The translations under genes and the position numbers were made by a program. A DNA stretch of 64,000 nucleotides, from contig JAJJXM010000006.1 in assembly GCA_024516155.1 (NCBI GenBank), forward strand, positions 1,116,001 to 1,180,000, in the 5' to 3' direction. This stretch comes from Pyronema omphalodes (taxonomy: Eukaryota > Ascomycota > Pezizomycetes > Pezizales > Pyronemataceae). Each line of letters opens with the position of its first letter. Within the stretch, counting starts at the first letter, position 1. Shown here piece by piece: positions 53,061-63,668 of this stretch. The notes under the pieces are model-generated. The model had not been told where the DNA came from. It saw nothing but the letters and a program-made list of their open reading frames with translations, and did no database searches.

Positions 53061-55040
53061 ATTTATTTTTATTTATTTATTAACTCATACACGCATCCAA
53101 CCGTAAGGTTATGGCGGAATCTACAGTAAATACAAAATTAAGAAACCCGGTTGTTAGGCCGAGCTCTCACTGGGTATGCCCCAGAGCTTGTCGTTAGGGT
53201 GTGGGGTTGTAGACCCCCAAGTCTCGTTGTGCTTTTGTTCGTCAAGCGTCGTCTGTTCCAGGAGCCCTGTACGCTCGGAGGCCACCTCGCCGGGTCGTTC
53301 CCCCATTTCCTCCACCCTTCCCCTCCCATTTTTAACCATTTTTCCGCCTTTATTTCCCCCACAAAGCAAAAACAAAACCAAAGCAAAGTTAAACAGCCGC
53401 CGGGCCACCTACGCCCCCACTCTCCTCCCCTCTCTCAACTCCTCCGCCGGTGTCTCCTGACTCTTTGCCCTTTGAAACACCCGGGCCCGCCCTGCCCCTC
53501 TTCTCCTCCCCTCTCTCCCCTTCTCCCCCCTTCTTTCTCAGCCTTCTCGCTGCCCCGCCTCGCCTCTCTCCCCTTCTTGTCGGTGGTGTTGTAAGTCCAA
53601 GATTGCCATTCCCAAGCACAATCTGGACGTTGATGCCTCCGCTCTTGACGACTTCTGCCCAAGTCTTCTTTGCGGAGGGGGTTGTCTGTCTGGGTTGGTG
53701 GGTATTCTTTCCCCTGCCACCAGTCTTCGTTGTAGGGGTCTTGCTGGGTGTCGCTGCCGTAGGTCTCGTCTCCTGCGCTTTCATCTTCTTCTTCTGCGTA
53801 GCCTTCGCCTCCACAGTCTTCCATCCGTTCGTCTCAGCAGGGGCAGTGCTTGGGACGTCGGGTAGAGGTGTGTCCTGAGCAGATGAACTGTCAGGGTGAG
53901 GTTCCGGTGTCGCATCGGTTGACGTGATCGCGAGGAGAGGTAGGGGGGACATAGGCTTGAGGGCATCAAGCTTGTCCTGGGCGGCGGTAGTCGCATGTTT
54001 CGAGTGCATCAGGCTTCGCACCGGTGATGCAGCTCTCGGTTTGTGGTTGACCGGTGCTCTGGTCGTTGGTGAGGTGGGTTCGGTGTTCTGGTCGCTTCAC
54101 CTTCGCTTTCTCTTGCCAGGAGGGTTGCGGACAGCGTCCAGGACATCCTGAATGTCGTGTTGGACGACGGACAGTTGCATAGTCATCTCTTCCATCGCTG
54201 AGGAAGAGGCCGTGAGGTTCGGTGAGGGGGGCGCCGAAATGACTTGTTGCTGTTGGTCGATTTTCTTCGTCAGGGCGTCCACAGCAGCCTTGAGAGCTGC
54301 TGTTTCTGCCTGTGTAGAGTCGTGTGCTGTGCGCAGCGTCGCGTTTTCGAAGAGCAGATCGTTGAATTTCGTCATCATGACGTCGAATCCGGCGTGTATC
54401 GCATCGTTGTTGTTGCGCATGGATTCCTCGAGTGTATTGAAGCGTCGCTGTGTGTCCCGGTGGATCTGTTGTATCCCCAGGAAGCTGGCTCCATTGAGTT
54501 CGGCGTAGTTGTCATGGAACAGCTGATCCAGGGTGGCATAGGTGTCATCAGCTGCAACTGCCTCATTAATCGCGGATACACACAAGCGGCGGTAGGTACT
54601 GAACCGGCTGTGTTCAGTTGTCGCTTGTAGCTGGTGTGTTGAAGCCGAAGGAACTGGTGATCCTGCCAAGACCACGCTCTGGAAGGGTTTTCCAGCGAAG
54701 TTTCCATCAACTTCATCAACTATTCCATCTCCTCCATCAAAAATAGGGTTGGGTCTATCATGAGGAGGGTCGGCTAGAACATTGTACGCGTTTTCGGACC
54801 GTTCTGATCGTCGGGCGTTGTTCTGTCGTTGTTTTGGCGACATTTCGTGAGGTGGGGTAAGCCAAAACTCGTGACAACTCTGATTTTGCGACAGAAGTCA
54901 ACAAAAACAACGTAGAATTCCCTGAAAACTCAGAGAATAACGTAACAGAGTGCTGCGAATCCGAATCCGATGAGAAAACCGGGGGTTTTGGTGCTCGTTG
55001 TTGAGAATGCAGGGGGGGGGTCGCCGTTGCCGTGTGGTGT
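53061..55040 (-). mobile_element. Y element copy 5, full length, unit 3
   Basis: (AAAT)-type tail, hairpin near 53092-53116, ORF1 53389-54843, 5' end ACACCACACGGC at 55040. On its right side lie X C-terminal pieces (55050-55164) and not a new array unit, which marks the end of the array. Confidence 0.88.
53389..54843 (-). pseudogene. Y ORF1, copy 5, one nonsense codon
   Basis: Full length (1455 bp), with a single TGA at 54097-54099 replacing Gly in KRKRRGSDQ. Otherwise as copies 3 and 4. The loss of the ORF in one array unit only shows a mutation after duplication. Confidence 0.85.
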
Positions 55041-55049
55041 GAGATTGAT

Positions 55050-55164
55050 AGGACACGGATACTTTCTGGACTACCTGGCGCACCCGCCGACAGTTCGGTA
55101 TGGGCTCATGCCAGGTTAAGTAGGACTCGCAGGCGAGACCACCCCCGTTTCATTGACAGCTAAT
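55050..55164 (+). pseudogene. X ORF2 C-terminal pieces with internal deletion
   Basis: 55050-55093 matches 61924-61968 (GHGYFLDYLAHPPT) and 55094-55164 matches 62184-62258 (VWAHARLSRTRRRDHPRFID, then the stop). The intervening ~215 bp are missing. Probably the remainder of the X into which Y copy 5 was inserted, shortened by deletions. Confidence 0.75.
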
Positions 55165-55167
55165 GTT

Positions 55168-55704
55168 ACCTGCATCTCAGCACACGGCAACGGCGACCCC
55201 CCCCCCTGCATTCTCAACAACGAGCACCGAAACCCCCGGTTTTCTCATCGGATTCGGATTCGCAGCACTCTGTTACGTTATTCTCTGAATTTTCAGGGAA
55301 TTTTACGTTGTTTTTGTTGACTTTTGTCGCAAAATCAGAGTTGTCACGAGTTTTGGCTTACCCCACCTCACGAAATGTCGCCAAAACAACGACAGAACAA
55401 CGCCCAACGATCGAAACGGTCCGAAAACGCGTACAATGTTCTAGCCGACCTTCCTCATGATGGATCTACTCCTACTTTTGACGGAAGAGATGGAAAAGTT
55501 GATGAAGTTGATGGAAACCTCGCTGGAAAACCCTTCCAGAGCGTGGTCTTGGCAGGATCACCAGTTCCTTCGGCTTCAACAAAGCAGCAACAGGCGACAA
55601 CTGAGCACAGCCGGTTTAGTAACTACCGTCGCATAATGGTATCTGCAATTAAGGAGGCAGCCGCAGTTGACGACAACTATGCCACCCTAGATCAACTGTT
55701 TATA
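55168..55704 (+). pseudogene. Y element copy 6, 5' fragment
   Basis: Starts TGCATCTCAGCACACGGCAACGG, with ORF1 from ATG 55375 (MSPKQRQNNAQRSKRSENAY) to DQLFI, where at 55704 the next Y 5' end begins (ATA|ACACCACACGG). It contains the leader and the first ~110 codons only. Confidence 0.85.
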
Positions 55705-56132
55705 ACACCACACGGCAACGGCGACCCCCCCCCCTGCATTCTCAACAACGAGCACCGAAACCCCCGGTTTTCTCATCGGATTCGGATTCGCAGCACTCTG
55801 TTACGTTATTCTCTGAATTTTCAGGGAAATCTACGTTGTTTTTGTTGACTTTTGTCGCAAAATCAGAGTTTTCACGAGTTTTGGCTTACCCCACCTCACG
55901 AAATGTCGCCAAAACAACGACAGAACAACGCCAAACGATCGAAACGGTCCGAAAACGCGTACAATGTTCTAGCCGACCTTCCTCATGATGGATCTAATCC
56001 TACATTTGATGAAAGAGATGGAAAAGTTGATGAAGTTGATGGAAATTTCGCTGGAAAGCCCTTCCAGAGCGTGGTCTTGGCAGGATCACCAGTTCCTTCG
56101 GCTTCAACACACCAGCAGCAAGCGACACCTAC
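55705..56132 (+). pseudogene. Y element copy 7, 5' fragment
   Basis: Second 5' end in the ladder; ORF1 from ATG 55903 up to PSASTHQQQAT, broken off at about 56127 where copy 8 begins. Same orientation as copies 6 and 8. Confidence 0.85.
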
Positions 56133-58115
56133 ACACCACACGGCAACGGCGACCCCCCCCCTGCATTCTCAACAACGAGCACCGAAACCCCCGGTTTTCT
56201 CATCGGATTCGGATTCGCAGCACTCTGTTACGTTATTCTCTGGATTTTCAGGGAATTCTACGTTGTTTTTGTTGACTTTTGTCGCAAAATCAGAGTTTTC
56301 ACGAGTTTTGGCTTACCCCACCTCACGAAATGTCGCCAAAACAACGACAGAACAACGCCCGACGATCGAAACGGTCCGAAAACGCGTACAATGTTCTAGC
56401 CGACCTTCCTCATGATGGATCCAATCCTACTTTCGATGGAAGAGAAGGAAAAGTTGATGAAGTTGATGGAAACTTCGCTGGAAAACCCTTCCAGAGCGTG
56501 GTCTTGGCAGGATCACCAGTTCCTTCGGCTTCAACACACCAGCAGCAAGCGACAACTGAACACAGCCGGTTCAGAGCCTACCGTCGCTTCTTCGTATCTG
56601 CAATTAACGAGGCAGTTGCAGTTGAGGAGGGCTATGCCACCCTAGATCAACTGTTCATAGACAACCACGCCGAGCTCACCGGAGCCAACTTCCTGGGGAT
56701 ACAACAGATCCACCGGGATACACAGCGACGCTTCAATACCCTCGATGACACCATACGCAACAACAGCGATGAGATGCGCCTCAGATTCGACGTCATGATG
56801 ACGAAACTCAACATTCTGACCGGCGAAAACACGAAGCTGCGCGCAGCCTACGACTCTACACAGGCAGAAACAGCAGCTCTCAAGGCTGCTGTAGACGCTC
56901 TGACGAAAAAAATCGACGAACAGCAACAAGTCATTTCGGCGCCCCCCTCACCGAACCTCACGGCCTCTTCCTCAGCGATGGAAGAGATGACTATGCAACT
57001 GTCCGTCGTCCAACATGACATTCAGGATGTCCTGGACGCTGTTCGCAACCCTCCTGGCAAGAGAAAGCGAAGGGGAAGTGACCAGAACACCGAACCCACC
57101 TCACCGACAAACAGAAGACCGGTGAACCACAAACCGAGAGCGGCATCACCGGTGCGAAGCCTGATGCACTCGAAACATGCGACTACCGCCGCCCAGGACA
57201 AGCTTGATGCCCTCAAGCCTATGCCCCCCCTACCTCTCCTTGCGATCACGTCAACCGATGCGACACCGGAACCTCACCCTGACAGTTCATCTTTCAGGAC
57301 ACACCTCTACCCGACGCCCCAAGCACTGCCCCTGCTGAGACGAACGGATGGAAGACTGTGGAGGCGAAGGCTACACAGAGGAAGAAGCAGAAAGCGAAGG
57401 AGACGACACCTACGGCAGCGACACCCAGCAAGACCCCTAAAACAAAGAATGGTGGCCGGGGAAAGAATACCCACCAACCCAGAACGACAACCTCCTCTGC
57501 AAAGAAGACTTGGGCAGAAGTCGTCAAGAGCGGAGGCATCAACGTCCAGATTGTGCTTGGGAATGGCAATCTTGGACTGACAACACCACCGACAAGAAGG
57601 GGAGAGAGGCGAGGGGGAGCAGCGAGAAGGCTGAGGAAGAAGGAAGGAGAAGGGGAGAGAGGGGAGGAGCAGAGGGGCAGGGCGGGCCCGGGTGTCTCAA
57701 AGGGCAAAGAGTCAGGAGACACCGGCGGAGGAGGTGAGAGAGGAGAGGAGAGTGGGGGCACGGGTGGCCCGGCGGCTGTTTAACTTTGCTTTGGTTTTGT
57801 TTTTGCTTTGTGGAGGAAATAAAGGCGGAAAAATGGCTAAACATGGGAAGGGGAAGGGAGGAGGAAAGGGAGGAGCCCGGCGAGGCGGCCTCTGTGCAAG
57901 CAGGGCACTGGAACATCAGACGCGCTTGGACAAGACACCCCCGTAGTAACAGTGGGGACAGACCCCACAACCACAACGATCAAGAGGAGGAGACTGGTAG
58001 AGGTGGAGACTGGGTTTTTGCTTTTACATTTCTTTCTTCTTCTCTTTTGTATTTATCTGTCCCTTGTCATAACCTTCGGGTTGCAAACAAGTAATGAGAG
58101 AACAAACAAACAAAC
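56133..58115 (+). mobile_element. Y element copy 8, full length
   Basis: From the 5' end ACACCACACGGC to an (AAAC)n tail at 58101-58115, with hairpin at 58063-58091 (arms CTTG/CAAG, AACC/GGTT, UUCG loop). About 1980 bp. Third and complete member of the head-to-tail ladder. The right flank is an inverted 5' piece of another Y, so no target duplication can be read. Confidence 0.88.
56330..57783 (+). pseudogene. Y ORF1, copy 8, one-base deletion
   Basis: 1454 bp. Open from MSPKQRQ to about 57290 (PEPHPDSSS), where one base is missing relative to the intact copies (SSAQDT); the last part is readable in the next frame to GGPAAV. Otherwise like copy 3. Confidence 0.85.
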
Positions 58116-58457
58116 AGCGAAGTTTCCATCAACTTCATCAACCTTTCCATCTCTTTCATCAAATGTAGGAGTAGATCCATCATGAGGAAGGTCGGCTAGA
58201 ACATTGTACGCGTTTTCGGACCGTTTCGATCGTTGGGCGTTGTTCTGTCGTTGTTTTGGCGACATTTCGCGAGGTGGGGTAAGCCAAAACTCGTGAAAAC
58301 TCTGATTTTGCGACAAAAGTCAACAAAAACAACGTAGAATTCCCTGAAAACTCAGAGAGTAACGTAACAGAGTGCCGCGAATCCGAATCCGATGAGAAAA
58401 CCGGGGGTTTCGGTGCTCGTTGTTGAGAATGCAGGGGGGGGGTCGCCGTTGCCGTGT
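58116..58457 (-). pseudogene. Y element copy 9, inverted 5' fragment
   Basis: On the minus strand it starts at the Y 5' end (ACACGGCAACGGCGACC at 58457), with ORF1 from 58265 (MSPKQRQNNAQRSKRSEN) to DEVDGNFA, ending at the tail of copy 8. Confidence 0.83.
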
Positions 58458-58706
58458 CGGTTCCAACGCTGTGGCCTTTGACGACTCAAAGACGGAACTC
58501 CTCCATTTCCACTGGGCGAGGTCAGATACAATCACAGACAATGAAAAAGTAAAACTACCAAACGGTACGATAGTGAGCCCTGGGACGCAGGGCGGAGAAA
58601 AAGATGTTGTACGATGGATTGGTATGTACCTAGACAGACGCCTTAACTTTAAAGCACATGTACGTAGAAAAACAGCCGCCGCACAAAGAACGCTCAACGC
58701 GCTATG

Positions 58707-60698
58707 GGCTCCTCAACACAACACCACACTGCAACGGCGACCCCCCCCCCTGCATTCTCAACAACAAGCACCGAAACCCCCGGTTTTCTCATCGGATTCG
58801 GATTCGCAGCACTCTGTTACGTTATTCTCTGAATTTTCAGGGAATTCTACGTCGTTTTTGTTGACTTTTGTCGCAAAATCAGAGTTTTCACGAGTTCTGG
58901 CTTACCCCACCTCACGAAATGTCGCCAAAACAACGACAGAACAACGCCCAACGATCGAAACGGTCTGAAAACGCGTATAACGTTCTAGACGACCCTCCTC
59001 ATGATGGATCCAATCCTACTTTTGACGGAAGAGATGGAAAAGTTGATGAAGTTGATGGAAACTTCGCTGGAAAGCCCTTCCAGAGCGTGGTCTTGGCAGG
59101 ATCACCAGTTCCTTCGGCTTCAACAAAACAGCAACAGGCGACAACTGAACACAGCCGGTTCAGTAACTACCGTCGCTTGTGTGTATCTGCGATTAATGAG
59201 GCAGTCGCAGCTGATGACAACTATGTCACCCTGGATCAGCTGTTCCATGACAACTACGCCGAACTCAGTGGAGCCAACTTCCTGGGGATACAACAGATCC
59301 ACCGGGATACACAGCGACGCTTCAATACCCTCGATGAATCCATGCGCAACAACACCGATGCGATACACGGCAGATTCGACGTCATGATGACGAAATTCAA
59401 CGATCTGCTCTTCGAAAACGCGACGCTGCGCACAGCATACGACTCTACACAGGCAGAAACAGCAGCTCTCAAGGCTGCTGTGGACGCCCTGACGAAGAAA
59501 ATCGACGAACAGCAACAAGTCATTTCGGCGCCCCCCTCACCGAACCTCACGGCCTCTTCCTCAGCGATGGAAGAGATGACTATGCAACTGTCCGTCGTCC
59601 AACATGACATTCAGGATGTCCTGGACGCTGTCCGCAACCCTCCTGGCAAGAGAAAGCGAAGGGGAAGCGACCAGAACACCGAACCCACCTCACCAACGAC
59701 CAGAGCACCGGTCAACCACAAACCTAGAGCTGCATCACCGGTGCGAAGCCTGATGCACTCGAAACATGCGACTACTGCCGCCCAGGACAAGCTTGATGCC
59801 CTCAAGCCTATGTCCCCCCTACCTCTCCTCGCGATCACGTCAACCGATGCGACACCGGAACCTCACCCTGACAGTTCATCTGCTCAGGACACACCTGTAC
59901 CCGACGCCCCAAGCACTGCCCCTGCTGAGACGAACGGATGGAAGACTGTGGAGGCGAAGGCTACGCAGAAGAAAAAGATGAAAGCGCAGGAGACGAGACC
60001 TACAGCAGCGACACCCAGCAAGACCCCTACAACGAAGAATGGTGGAAGGGGAAAGAATACCCACCAACCCAGACAGACAACCCCCTCCGCAAAGAAGACT
60101 TGGGCAGAAGTCGTCAAGAGCGGAGGCATCAACGTCCAGATTGTGCTTGGGAATGGCAATCTTGGACTTACAACACCACCGACGAGAAGGGGAGAGAGGC
60201 GAGGCGGGGCAGCGAGAAGGCTGAGGAAGAAGGAGGGAGAAGGGGAGAGAGGGGAGGAGAAGAGGGGCAGGGCGGGCCCGGGTGTTTCAAAGGGCAAAGA
60301 GTCAGGAGACACCGGCGGAGGAGTTGAGAGAGGGGAGGAGAGTGGGGGCGTAGGTGGCCCGGCGGCTGCTTAACTTTGCTTTGGTTTTGTTTTTGCTTTG
60401 TGGGGGAAATAAAGGCGGAAAAATGGTTAAAAATGGGAGGGGAAGGGTGGAGGAAATGGGGGAACGACCCGGCGAGGTGGCCTCCGAGCGTACAGGGCTC
60501 CTGGAACAGACGACGCTTGACGAACAAAGGCACAACGAGATTTGGGGGTCTACAACCCCACACCCTAACGACAAGCTCTGGGGCATACCCAGTGAGAGCT
60601 CGGCCTGACACCAGGGTTTCTTAATTTTGAATTTACTGTAGATTCCGCCATAACCTTACGGTTGGATGCGTGTATGAGTTAATAAATAAATAAATAAA
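58707..60698 (+). mobile_element. Y element copy 10, full length, inserted in X ORF2
   Basis: Flanked by a perfect 14-bp duplication CTCAACGCGCTATG (58693-58706 and 60699-60712). 14 extra nt (58707-58720) precede the Y 5' end ACACCACACTGCAACGG. The 3' hairpin at 60646-60670 has arms CGC/GCG and AACC/GGTT; the tail is (AAAT)n. Removing it and one duplication restores the X frame (RTLNALCRLARYETG). Confidence 0.93.
58919..60373 (+). CDS. Y ORF1, intact (copy 10)
   Basis: 484 aa, MSPKQRQNNAQRSKRSENAYNV to GGPAAA. Independent of the array copies, with several amino-acid differences from them (for example LDDPPHDGSNPTFDGRDGK and SGANFLG), yet without stop or frameshift. Helical middle, basic patch, TWAEVVKSGG and R/G/E-rich tail as in copy 3. 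An intact frame in a separately inserted copy argues that the protein has been used. Confidence 0.87.
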   Translation: MSPKQRQNNAQRSKRSENAYNVLDDPPHDGSNPTFDGRDGKVDEVDGNFAGKPFQSVVLAGSPVPSASTKQQQATTEHSRFSNYRRLCVSAINEAVAADDNYVTLDQLFHDNYAELSGANFLGIQQIHRDTQRRFNTLDESMRNNTDAIHGRFDVMMTKFNDLLFENATLRTAYDSTQAETAALKAAVDALTKKIDEQQQVISAPPSPNLTASSSAMEEMTMQLSVVQHDIQDVLDAVRNPPGKRKRRGSDQNTEPTSPTTRAPVNHKPRAASPVRSLMHSKHATTAAQDKLDALKPMSPLPLLAITSTDATPEPHPDSSSAQDTPVPDAPSTAPAETNGWKTVEAKATQKKKMKAQETRPTAATPSKTPTTKNGGRGKNTHQPRQTTPSAKKTWAEVVKSGGINVQIVLGNGNLGLTTPPTRRGERRGGAARRLRKKEGEGERGEEKRGRAGPGVSKGKESGDTGGGVERGEESGGVGGPAAA

Positions 60699-62534
60699 CT
60701 CAACGCGCTATGCCGATTAGCAAGATATGAAACAGGTCTGTCTCCCCTCGCGACCCGACTAATTTTCCAGGCATGCGTCCAAACCCGTGCGGACTTTGGC
60801 GCGGAGATATGGTGGACGCGACAGAGAGACCTTGCCTCGAAACTACAAACCCAGCAAAATTCAGCCCTACGCCGCATACTCAACGCCTTTAACTCGACTC
60901 CCACACTGGCGCTCCATAACGAGACCGCGCTAACTCCGGTATCGATACGCCTGGACCACAAGCAACGCCAATACGCACTTCGCGTCCTCACATTCCCTCC
61001 GACACACCCGATCGCACGCCGGTGTCCCACATCCTTCCCCATACCGAGCTTACAATCCGCCGCTATTGAGATCGCAAACGAGTACGACCACCCGTGGCAC
61101 AACGCCACGCGACAGCCCACGCGCCTCCTCAGCGCTCTACACTCTCTCTCGCCTTGGCTCCCTCTCAACGCACCGGTTGAAGACACCTCCCTCCCCGTTC
61201 CGCTCGACGCCGACGAAAACCTCTTAACCGTCGACATCCCCACAGCCCCGAAACCCGAGACAGCGCACACCCACCTCCTACTCCTCGACAACCTCAGACG
61301 ACGCCGCAATGTCATCATCGCCTACACGGACGGGTCGCAGACCGCGTCTGGCACTGGCGCCGGATACACCATCACCACTGGACTACCCACCACCATTAAG
61401 GCCATCGTACCTATGGGAGACACAGCTGAAGTGTTTGATGCAGAGGTGCGCGCAATTCAAGAATGCCTCTTAACGTGGTTGAAATACATCGCTCGCCTCA
61501 ACCTCCACAACCGTCGACTGCACATCTTTAGCGACAACAAAGCTGCGCTCCAACGTGCCTCACACCTCCGACGCGGCCCCGGCCAGGAAATAGCCCACAC
61601 TATACATGAGACAGCCGAAGCCCTGCTACAACACGACGTCAGAGTCACCCTCCACTGGATCCCCGGTCACTCCGACATACCCGGCAGCGATGCCGCAGAC
61701 CGCCTGGCTAAACAAGCCACCGAATCCCTCCCCCGTGCGAATCTACCCATTACGCTCACCCGGCTACGCAAGAAAGCACGCGAGAAGACCGTTGCCGAGT
61801 GGACGCACTGGTACTCCTCCTCCGATCGACCACGCACATACTCTGCCCCGCACCGGAGACGCATGGATCCCATCTACGTCGACAACCCCCGGTGGCTCTC
61901 TACCGCGATCCTTGGCCTTCGTACAGGACACGGATACTTTCTGGACTACCTGGCACACCCGCCGACAGACTCCTACCCATCGCGACGTTGTAGCTGCCCG
62001 CTACACCCCCCTCAGACCCCTCGGCACCTGCTCCTCAGCTGCCCAGATCACCAGGACGCCCGGACAACACTTCGACAGGATCTCAAACTCCACAGGAATT
62101 CCCGGATCAATTTGGACAACATCCTCTACACCCCCTCCGGCACAAAGGCTCTCTCGTCGTTCATCTCCGCGACAAAGGTCGCTACTTCGGTATGGGCTCA
62201 TGCCAGGTTAAGTAGGACTCGCAGGCGAGACCACCCCCGTTTCATTGACAGCTAATAAGCAGTACCGCTTGACTTCTCCGTGCGTTATAGATTCGTCGCT
62301 CTCTTTTGATATCATGTATTCCTTCTCATTTTCTTTGCTTTTCTGTTTCCTTTGTTATCGCGGGCGGAGTTGGATAGGAGAAGACAGTGGAAGGAGAAGG
62401 GGCCGGGGTAGGAAGGGGGGACGGGATTGCGCGACGAGAGCTTTTCCTTTGATTATTTCCTTTCTTTTGTTTTGTTTTTAAGGGCGGAAGGGGTATACGG
62501 GATTGCACGAGGAGAGAGAGGCGCGATGGGAAGG

Positions 62535-63540
62535 TTTGTTTGTTTGTTTGTTCTCTCATTACTTGTTTGCAACCCGAAGGTTATGACAAGGGACAGATAA
62601 ATACAAAAGAGAAGAAGAAAGAAATGTAAAAGCAAAAACCCAGTCTCCACCTCTACCAGTCTCCTCCTCTTGATCGTTGTGGTTGTGGGGTCTGTCCCCA
62701 CTGTATACTACGGGGGTTTCTTGTCCAAGCGCGTCTGATGTTCCAAGTGCCCTGCTTGCACAGAGGCCGCCTCGCCGGGCTCTTCCCTTTCCTCCTCCCT
62801 TCCCCTCCCATTTTTAACCATTTTTCCTCCTGTATTTCCTCCGCAAAGCAAAAACAAAACCAAAGCAAAGTTAAACAGCCGTCGGGCCACCCGTGCCCCC
62901 ACTCTCCTCTCCTCTCTCCCCTCCTCCGCCGGTGTCGCCTGACTCTTTGCCCTTTGAGACCCCCGGGCCCGCCCTGCCCCTCTTCTCCTCCCCGCTCTCC
63001 CCTTCTCCTTCCTTCTTCCTCAGCCTCCTCGCTGCTCCCCCTCGCCTCTCTCCCCTTCTTGTCGGTGGTGTTGTCAGTCCAAGATTGCCATTCCCAAGCA
63101 CAATCTGGACGTTGATGCCTCCGCTCTTGACGACCTCTGCCCAAGTCTTCTTTGCAGAGGGTGTTGTCGTTCTGGGTTGGTGGGTGTTCTTTCCCCGTCC
63201 ACCATTCTTTGTTGTAGGGGTCTTGCTGGGTGTCGCTGCCGTAGGTCTCGTCTCCTGCGCTTTCTGCTTCTTCCTCTGTGTAGCCTTCGCCTCCACAGTC
63301 TTCCATCCGTTGGTCTCAGCAGGGGCAGTGCTTGGGGCGTCGGGTAGAGGTGTGTCCTGAGCAGATGAACTGTCAGGGTGAGGTTCCGATGTCGCTTCGG
63401 TCGATGTGATTGCGAGGAGAGGTAGGGGGGACGTAAGCTTGAGGGCATCAAGCTTGTCCTGGGCGGCGGTAGTCGCATGTTTTGAGTGCATCAGGCTTCG
63501 CACCGGTGATGCAGCTCTCGGTTTGTGGTTGACCGGTACT
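62535..63540 (-). pseudogene. Y element copy 11, 3' half
   Basis: The (AAAC)-type tail at 62535-62552 lies in the 3' UTR of X; hairpin at 62562-62590 (arms CTTG/CAAG). ORF1 C-terminal half is readable from 62871 (GGPTAV) to about 63540 (PVNHKPRAASPVRSL), where the copy is cut by an X 3' end. The 5' half is missing. Confidence 0.85.
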
Positions 63541-63668
63541 CGGAGGTAGAGACGGGACTTTGTTTTGTTTTTGCTTTTGACTTTCCATGTACTATAAACC
63601 TGTACCCTCGTCATAACCAATAAGGTTGCATACGAGTAATGAATAAACAAACAAACAAACAAACAAAC
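63541..63668 (+). mobile_element. X LINE 3' end, very short 5'-truncated insertion
   Basis: Only the last ~128 bp of X: GGAGGTAGAGACGGGACTT to the hairpin (63607-63636) and (AAAC)n tail (63645-63668). It matches the 3' end of the minus-strand X (29729-29850). Confirms the X 3' terminus independently. Confidence 0.85.

Larger units (their letters stand above)
38457..55040. repeat. Threefold tandem array of an X-Y composite, ~5.53 kb per unit
   Basis: Unit 1: 38457-43985; unit 2: 43986-49518; unit 3: 49519-55040. Each unit holds X (plus) from the ORF1 zinc region to RNase H, followed by a complete Y (minus). Units 2 and 3 start at the identical point AAAACCGATCAATG joined to the Y 5' end (GCTGAGATGCAGGT), while unit 1 continues further left into X, so unit 1 is the parent copy. 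Equivalent positions are spaced 5530-5535 bp apart and differ by only scattered single bases, so the duplication is recent. An assembly artefact cannot be excluded from sequence alone. Confidence 0.88.
58460..62255 (+). pseudogene. X ORF2 C-terminal half
   Basis: RT thumb region, then RNase H with all acidic motifs (YTDGSQTASG, FDAEVRAIQE, FSDNKAAL, GSDAADRLA), then the C-terminal region with CSCPLHPPQTPRHLLLSC and the end DHPRFIDS. Apart from the Y insertion (58707-60698 plus one duplication copy) the frame is open from 58460 to the stop. This is one of two copies in the window with the complete C-terminus. Confidence 0.87.
58460..62534 (+). mobile_element. X LINE 3' half, split by Y copy 10
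   Basis: Begins inside RT (TTCCAACGCTGTGGCC, AVAFDDSKTELLHFHW), 5' truncated; interrupted by Y at 58707-60698; continues to the ORF2 stop at 62253-62255 and a 3' UTR (62256-62534) identical in layout to the minus-strand X (30362 downward). The 3' UTR is cut at 62534 by the tail of another Y. Confidence 0.88.
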
